From Terrabacter tumescens (lineage in GTDB: Bacteria; Actinomycetota; Actinomycetes; Actinomycetales; Dermatophilaceae): a stretch of DNA of 64,000 nucleotides. Where the stretch lies: assembly GCF_014646815.1 (NCBI RefSeq), contig NZ_BMNZ01000007.1:124001-188000 (forward strand). Reading direction: 5' to 3'. The translations under genes were made by a program, and so were the position numbers. Below, in pieces: positions 59,004 through 64,000 of the stretch. The notes under the pieces are model-generated. The model was not told the DNA's origin. It saw only the letters and a program-made list of their open reading frames with translations, and made no database searches. Position 1 is the first letter of the stretch, and the number at the start of each line of letters is the position of its first letter.

Positions 59004-60779
59004 TCAGGAGTCGAGCCACACGTCCGTGAGGTCCGGCATGCCCTTGTTCGGGTTGTTGTGGACGTTCTTGACCTTCGTGCCGAAGACCGAGTTGCCCTTG
59101 TCGTTGTTGTCCGGGATGGCCAGGAGGTAGTTCTCCGTGAGCCACTTGTCCATCTTGCCCCACTCCGGCCCCTGCTCCGTGATGGAGAGCTGCTGGATGC
59201 GCTTGATCTCGGCGTCGATCTTGGCGTCGGAGAAGTTGCCGAAGGTCGTGCCACCCTGCGAGAGGGCGATCGTGCCGAAGGTGGGCGGGATGATCGAGTC
59301 GGCGGACGGCCAGTCGAAGCACCAGCCGCGCGGCGACTGGAGCATGTTGTACTTGCCCTTCGGGTCGCCGACGAGCTTGCGACGCTCGGCAGCCGGGACA
59401 CCGATGTCCTGAACCTTGAAGCCGGCGGCCTCGAGCTTCTGCTTGCGGACCTGGTTGACCTTCTGCGCGATGTCGTCGTCGTTGGTGTAGTAGTAGATGA
59501 GCTCGAAGGGCTTGTCGGGGCCGTAGCCGGCCGCGGCGAGCATCTTCTTGGACTCCTCGGCGTTGCCGTCGCCCTGGCCGTTCATCTTGAAGCCCGGGGC
59601 AGCCTCGGCCGTGTAGTCGAGGTGACCGGCGATCTGCGGCGGGATGATCGTGCTGGCGGGCGAGAACGAGTGCGTCGTCTCACCGCCGGCCTTGTGGATC
59701 GAGTCGAAGGGGTACGCCACGGCGATCGCCTTGCGGACCGGCAGCGGGATCTTGCGGGCGTCGAGGTTGACCATGAGCACGCAGGAGGAGGGGCCCTCCT
59801 CGAACTGGGCCTTCTTGTCGCCCTCGATCTGCGGGATGAGCGAGGAGTCGATCGGGTCCCAGTTGAGGCTCGTCGCATCGTCGCCGTTGGAGGCGAGGAT
59901 CGCGGTCTGCGTCTTGATGGTGTCGACGCCCCACTTGAAGTGGAAGCCGTCCGGGTAGTTGTGGCGCGCGGCGTCCGTGGCGGGGTCCCAGTTGGGGTTG
60001 CGCTTGAGGACGAGCTCGGTGCCCGGGGTGTACTTGTCGAACATGTACGGGCCGGTGGCGAGCGGGTGCAGCTGGTAGTCGGCCTTCTTGTCCTTCGCCT
60101 CGGGGATCGGCGTGAACTGGTTGAAGGAGACGAAGTAGGGCAGCGTCTCGAAGCGCTTCTCGAGGTGGAAGACGATGGTCTTGTCGTTGGTGGCCTCGAC
60201 GCCCTTCCAGTTCTTGTCACCCTTGTAGGGGCCCTGGTAGTCCGCGCCGCCCTTGAAGAACTCGCGCTGGTAGGTCGGGCCGTTGGCGGCGAGGTCGGGG
60301 TCGAACGAGCGCTTGGCCGCGAAGACGATGTCCTGGGCCTTGACCGGGGAGCCGTCCTCGTACTTGATGCCGTCCTTGAGCGTGAACGTCCACGTCAGGC
60401 CGTCCTCCGACTGCTTGCCGAGGTCGGTGGCGAGGTCCGGAACGAGGACCTGCTTGCCGTCACGGCTGACGTAGGTGGTCAGCGCGCGGTTCGTCAGCGA
60501 GAAGATGACGGCCGTGTCCTGGTAGAACTGGTCGCTCGGGTCCATGTTGGCGGGCGTCGAGGCGTAGGGCACCGTGAGGATGCCACCCTTCTTCGCACCG
60601 GGGATCTCCGGGGCCGGGCCCTTGGCGTTCGGGTCGAGGGCGGCACCCGCCTGGTCGACCTTGCCGCCGTTGGCACCACCGGTGCCGGACGGCGTGTTGG
60701 TCGCCGACGGGGCGCCGCAGGCCGCGACGAAGCCGAGGGAAGCCGCGGCTCCCACGGTCAGGACTTTGGTCCAGCGCAT
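59004..60779 (-). CDS. oppA: ABC transporter substrate-binding lipoprotein, OppA/DppA family 5
   Basis: This 591-residue protein has a signal peptide ending in the lipobox VAAC near residue 21, a Gly/Thr/Asn linker, and a family 5 solute-binding domain with SEDGLTWTFTLKDGIKYEDG and PLATGPYMFDKY. The ligand is probably a peptide, inferred from the operon. Its placement between two permease genes is unusual. AAAAGGGAG lies upstream of the ATG at 60777-60779. Confidence 0.93.
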   Translation of the reverse strand: MRWTKVLTVGAAASLGFVAACGAPSATNTPSGTGGANGGKVDQAGAALDPNAKGPAPEIPGAKKGGILTVPYASTPANMDPSDQFYQDTAVIFSLTNRALTTYVSRDGKQVLVPDLATDLGKQSEDGLTWTFTLKDGIKYEDGSPVKAQDIVFAAKRSFDPDLAANGPTYQREFFKGGADYQGPYKGDKNWKGVEATNDKTIVFHLEKRFETLPYFVSFNQFTPIPEAKDKKADYQLHPLATGPYMFDKYTPGTELVLKRNPNWDPATDAARHNYPDGFHFKWGVDTIKTQTAILASNGDDATSLNWDPIDSSLIPQIEGDKKAQFEEGPSSCVLMVNLDARKIPLPVRKAIAVAYPFDSIHKAGGETTHSFSPASTIIPPQIAGHLDYTAEAAPGFKMNGQGDGNAEESKKMLAAAGYGPDKPFELIYYYTNDDDIAQKVNQVRKQKLEAAGFKVQDIGVPAAERRKLVGDPKGKYNMLQSPRGWCFDWPSADSIIPPTFGTIALSQGGTTFGNFSDAKIDAEIKRIQQLSITEQGPEWGKMDKWLTENYLLAIPDNNDKGNSVFGTKVKNVHNNPNKGMPDLTDVWLDS

Positions 60780-60847
60780 TGTTGTTTGCTCCCTTTTGCT
60801 TGTCCCGGCGTTGTGCCGGGAACATCTGGTGACCGCGACCCGATGGG

Positions 60848-61879
60848 TCAGCGGCGGCTGGTGGGGTCGAACGCGTCGCGGATCGAGTCGCCGAGCAGGC
60901 TGAGGGCGAGCACGAGGAGCGACAGGCCGATGACCGAGGGCCAGAGCCACAGGGGGTACGTGGCGAAGAGGTTCTGCGCGTCGGCGATGGTGCGGCCCCA
61001 CGACGCGGTGGGCTCGACGAGACCGGCTCCGAGATAGCTCAGCGTCGCCTCGTAGGTGATGTACGCCGGCACCGCGATCGAGGCCGAGACGATGATCGGG
61101 CCGACGAGGTTGGGCAGGATCTCCCGGAAGAGGATCGAGCGCGTCGGGACACCGATGGCACGGGCCGCCTGGACGAACTCCCGCTCGCGCAGGCTCTTGA
61201 CCTCGCCTCGCACGAGTCGTGCGAGGCCCATCCAGCCGAAGACGACGAGGATGACGATGAGCACCCAGAAGCGGATCGTCGAGGTCTCCTCCGGGGTGAG
61301 GTCACCGCCGGCGGCCAGACGCTTCTGCATGATCGGGATGATCGCGAGCACGAGCAGCAGGATCGGCAGCGACAGGAAGAAGTCGATGACCCACGAGATG
61401 ATCTTGTCGGCGACGCCGCCGAGGTAGCCGGCCACGAGGCCGAGCACGACACCGAGGACCGTCGAGGCGAAGGCGGCGACGAAGCCGATGATGAGCGACG
61501 GGCGGGCGCCGTAGGCCCAGCGGGCGAAGAGGTCACGGCCCAGGCGCGGCTCGACGCCGAGCCAGTGGGCCGAGCTCGCGCCGACCGTCGGCAGGCCGTT
61601 GAAGTCGACGAGCTCGGTGTGCACGGTGCCCGGGTCGGCCTTGGCCTTGGTGATCGGGTCGATGGCCTCGAGCGAGACGAGCAGCGGCGCGAAGATCGCG
61701 ACGACGATGAAGAACAGGATGATGACGGAGCAGATGATCGCGACCTTGTCCCGTTTCAGGCGGGCCCAGGCCACCTGGCCGGGGGACCGTCCCGTGCGGA
61801 CGTCCTGGTGCTCAGGCGCGGTCGTCGAAGCCCTCTCGTCGGATTCCTCGGTCAGCGTGACTGCTGAGGGCTCCGGCAT
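60848..61879 (-). CDS. oppC: Oligopeptide ABC transporter permease, OppC/DppC type
   Basis: This permease (343 residues from ATG 61877-61879; a TTG at 61886-61888 would add three) has an N-terminal cytoplasmic tail of about 45 residues, six membrane segments and the EAA loop REFVQAARAIGVPTRSILFREILPN (first part conserved EFVQAARAIG). AAGGATGGAG upstream fits either start. It is the first gene of the opp operon. Confidence 0.93.
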   Translation of the reverse strand: MPEPSAVTLTEESDERASTTAPEHQDVRTGRSPGQVAWARLKRDKVAIICSVIILFFIVVAIFAPLLVSLEAIDPITKAKADPGTVHTELVDFNGLPTVGASSAHWLGVEPRLGRDLFARWAYGARPSLIIGFVAAFASTVLGVVLGLVAGYLGGVADKIISWVIDFFLSLPILLLVLAIIPIMQKRLAAGGDLTPEETSTIRFWVLIVILVVFGWMGLARLVRGEVKSLREREFVQAARAIGVPTRSILFREILPNLVGPIIVSASIAVPAYITYEATLSYLGAGLVEPTASWGRTIADAQNLFATYPLWLWPSVIGLSLLVLALSLLGDSIRDAFDPTSRR

Positions 61880-62149
61880 TGCGTTCAACGCATTGTCTCC
61901 ATCCTTGTGGGATCACTTCCGGCCCGGGGTTACGTCACCCGAGCCGCCCCCAGGGGCACTCCAGATCTTCCGGATGCCACCCCCGCCGGGACGTCGTGAG
62001 CCTGCCACAGAGTCTTACGTCGTCCAAGCATCGGACCGGTCATGGATGACAAATCGTTACCGACCGCCTCGTTCCACGACACAATGTCCGCCCGCGCCTC
62101 GCAGGCCCGAAACAATCCGCCTCGCAGGCCCGCGGCGGGGGCCTCGGCG
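61880..62149. other. Intergenic region before oppC, presumably the opp promoter
   Basis: No gene is seen. The minus strand carries GTAAGACT, a possible extended -10, about 120 nt before oppC. A perfect 15-bp direct repeat CGCCTCGCAGGCCCG lies at 62095-62109 and 62118-62132, 23 bp apart, just after the rarA stop; one helical turn pair apart, it could be an operator or part of a Rho-type terminator region. Confidence 0.45.
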
Positions 62150-63550
62150 TCACTGCCGGCGCGTGCGTCCCAAGCGCCCCGACAGCCACTCCCAGCGGGT
62201 CCGGAGCCTCTCCTCGAAGCCGCGGTCGGTGGGGCGGTAGTAGCTGACGGCGTCGTGCAGGTCGTCCGGGAGGTACTGCTGCGCCGCCACCCCGTCGGGC
62301 TCGTCGTGGGCGTACACGTAGCCCTTGCCGTGGCCGAGCCGCTCGGCCCCGGCGTAGCCGCTCCCCCGCAGGTGCGCGGGCACGACGCCTCCGCGCCCGG
62401 CCCGGACGTCGGCGATCGCCTCGTTGATGCCGAGGTATGCCGCGTTGGACTTGGGTGCCATGGCGTTGTGCACGACGGCCTGGGCCAGGATGATCCGCGC
62501 CTCTGGCATGCCGATCTGGGCCACGGCGTGCATCGCGGCCACGGCCGTCTGCAGGGCCGTCGGGTCGCCCATCCCGACGTCCTCGCTCGCGGAGATGACG
62601 ATGCGGCGCGCGATGAAGCGCGGGTCCTCCCCCGCCTCGAGCATCCGGGCGAGGTAGTGCAGGGCCGCGTCGACGTCGCTGCCCCGCATCGACTTGATGA
62701 GCGCGCTGGCGACGTCGTAGTGCTGGTCCCCGGCCCGGTCGTAACGCACGGCCGCCTGCGCGACGGCCTGCTCGACGTGGGCGAGCGTGATCTCGACGGG
62801 GTCGTCGGAGAGCCGTCCTGCCGGCTGGGCGTCGAGCGCGACACCGGCGGCGGCCTCGAGGGAGGTCAGGGCGCGGCGCGCGTCGCCACCGGCGATGCGG
62901 ACGAGGTGCTCGGTGGCGTCGGCCGCCAGGGTGTGCTCGCCGTCGAAGCCGCGTTCGTCCGTGAGGGCGGCCGCGAGCAGCTCGCCGATCTCCTGGTCCG
63001 ACAGGGACTCCAGGGTGACGAGCACCGAGCGCGAGAGCAACGGGGAGATGATGCTGAAGGACGGGTTCTCGGTCGTGGCGGCGACGAGGATGACGGTGCG
63101 GTTCTCGACGCCGGGCAGCAGGGCGTCCTGCTGGGCCTTGGTGAAGCGGTGGATCTCGTCGAGGAAGAGCACGGTCTGGCGCGAGTAGAGGTCGCGCTCA
63201 CGGACGGCCGACTCCATGACGGAGCGGACGTCCTTGACGCCGGCCGTGACGGCGGAGAGCTCGACGAACCGGCGCTCGGCGGCGGTCGCGACGAGGTGCG
63301 CGAGCGTCGTCTTGCCGGTGCCGGGCGGGCCCCAGAGGATCGCCGACAGGGGTCCGGCGGCCCCACCGGACCCTTCGATGAGACGGCGCAACGGGCTCCC
63401 GGGCCGGAGCACCTTGGACTGGCCGCGCACCTCGTCGAGGGAGCGCGGGCGCATCCGCACGGCCAGCGGGGCGACCCCGGCCGAGGCCGGCTGCTCGCCG
63501 CGGTCGGCGGCGGAGGCCGCACCGAAGAGGTCCGCCGGACTGTCTGACAT
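62150..63550 (-). CDS. rarA: Replication-associated recombination protein A (MgsA/RarA AAA+ ATPase)
   Basis: RarA acts at stalled forks with SSB and RecA. The 466-residue protein has Walker [18 protein letters not shown], Walker [11 protein letters not shown], sensor 1 [11 protein letters not shown], Arg finger RS in PLLSRS, and the C-terminal tetramerisation region with [15 protein letters not shown] and ATG codons are adjacent; ATG 63548-63550 is given. It is divergent from the MmpL gene. Confidence 0.95.
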   Translation of the reverse strand: MSDSPADLFGAASAADRGEQPASAGVAPLAVRMRPRSLDEVRGQSKVLRPGSPLRRLIEGSGGAAGPLSAILWGPPGTGKTTLAHLVATAAERRFVELSAVTAGVKDVRSVMESAVRERDLYSRQTVLFLDEIHRFTKAQQDALLPGVENRTVILVAATTENPSFSIISPLLSRSVLVTLESLSDQEIGELLAAALTDERGFDGEHTLAADATEHLVRIAGGDARRALTSLEAAAGVALDAQPAGRLSDDPVEITLAHVEQAVAQAAVRYDRAGDQHYDVASALIKSMRGSDVDAALHYLARMLEAGEDPRFIARRIVISASEDVGMGDPTALQTAVAAMHAVAQIGMPEARIILAQAVVHNAMAPKSNAAYLGINEAIADVRAGRGGVVPAHLRGSGYAGAERLGHGKGYVYAHDEPDGVAAQQYLPDDLHDAVSYYRPTDRGFEERLRTRWEWLSGRLGRTRRQ

Positions 63551-63570
63551 CACTGTGGAAGGCTATCCGC

Positions 63571-64000
63571 GTGCAGAACCCCTCATCCGCGGGCCCGGCG
63601 CCGCGCACCCGTCTGGCCCGTCTCGGAGGACTCATCGCGCGGCACCCGCGCAGCTGGGTGGCGGCGTGGGCCGTCATCGCGGTCGCGTGCTTCGCCGTCG
63701 CGGTCGGCGGGGTCACCGGAGAGTCCCTCTTCGAGAGGCTCCACTCCGGGGCGCCGACGGTCGAGTCCGAGTCCTCGCGCGCCCAGGACGTCATCGCCGA
63801 GAGCCAGCCGGCCCTCCAGACCCTGACGATGCAGGTGAACGGCGCCGACCTCACCGACGCCAAGACCGTGCAGGACGGCGCAGCCGCGACCCGGGCCGTG
63901 GCCGCGGTCAAGGGCGTCAAGAGCGTCCGCTCCCCCCTGCTCGCGCCGAAGGGCGTGACCGACCCGTCCGTCGCCCCCCTGCTCAAGGGCGGCACCCCGG
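63571..64000 (+). CDS. MmpL-family RND transporter, N-terminal part (cut by window edge)
   Basis: The GTG at 63571 follows GGAAGG by 8 nt and opens a frame to the window end. The translation begins VQNPSSAGPAPRTRLARLGG, has a first membrane segment SWVAAWAVIAVACFAVAVGGV, and then GESLFERLHSGAPTVESESS, the start of the extracytoplasmic porter domain of actinobacterial MMPL proteins. These export lipids or small molecules; the substrate cannot be told from 143 residues. Confidence 0.85.
   Translation, partial: MQNPSSAGPAPRTRLARLGGLIARHPRSWVAAWAVIAVACFAVAVGGVTGESLFERLHSGAPTVESESSRAQDVIAESQPALQTLTMQVNGADLTDAKTVQDGAAATRAVAAVKGVKSVRSPLLAPKGVTDPSVAPLLKGGTP

Overview
The window is a high-GC (about 70 percent G+C by eye) actinobacterial chromosome segment. 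It carries actinobacterial hallmarks: an integration host factor of the MihF type next to gmk, a PriA with no helicase P-loop, HelD, GTG/TTG starts, and leaderless promoters in which a TAnnnT box sits 6-8 nt before the start codon. Gene order and protein style suggest Micrococcales, possibly near Intrasporangiaceae. That placement is an impression, not a test.

Layout. Nearly all core genes lie on the minus strand. 1-5.6 kb holds an FMN-riboswitch-controlled riboflavin operon (ribM-ribD-ribE-ribBA-ribH) followed by hisE-hisG. 5.7-13.5 kb holds small accessory genes, rpe, a methyltransferase, rsmB-fmt-def, and an MFS exporter with its ArsR-type regulator. 13.6-21.5 kb holds an oxidoreductase, priA, metK, coaBC, rpoZ, gmk, mihF and a lipoprotein. 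21.5-31.8 kb is the complete de novo pyrimidine operon pyrR-pyrB-pyrC-carA-carB-pyrK-pyrD-pyrF, with a candidate PyrR-binding leader. nusB, efp and helD follow.

35.2-46.0 kb is an accessory island between efp/helD and the shikimate operon. It holds three toxin-antitoxin pairs, lipoproteins, a frameshifted repeat protein, a frameshifted tyrosine recombinase and two divergent IS110-family elements. 46-55.4 kb returns to conserved order: aroQ, aroB, aroK, aroC, a prepilin peptidase, aroE, mltG, ruvX, alaS. 55.7-62 kb is an oligopeptide ABC transporter operon (oppC-A-B-D-F order). rarA and the start of an MmpL-type transporter close the window.

Main discovery. Both IS110 elements carry a roughly 230-nt noncoding left end that can be read as a bridge RNA. 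In each, four short guide segments match that element's own right end, left end, left flank and right flank. Where the two elements differ in end or flank sequence, the guides differ in step. This fixes both element boundaries (38971-40413 and 44530-45956), a GC core dinucleotide, and a target of the form GCG-GC-CATG. The bridge-RNA mechanism is known for the IS110 family; this pair is a natural two-member covariation test of it. A TTGAC box in each right end would supply the -35 of a circle-junction promoter.
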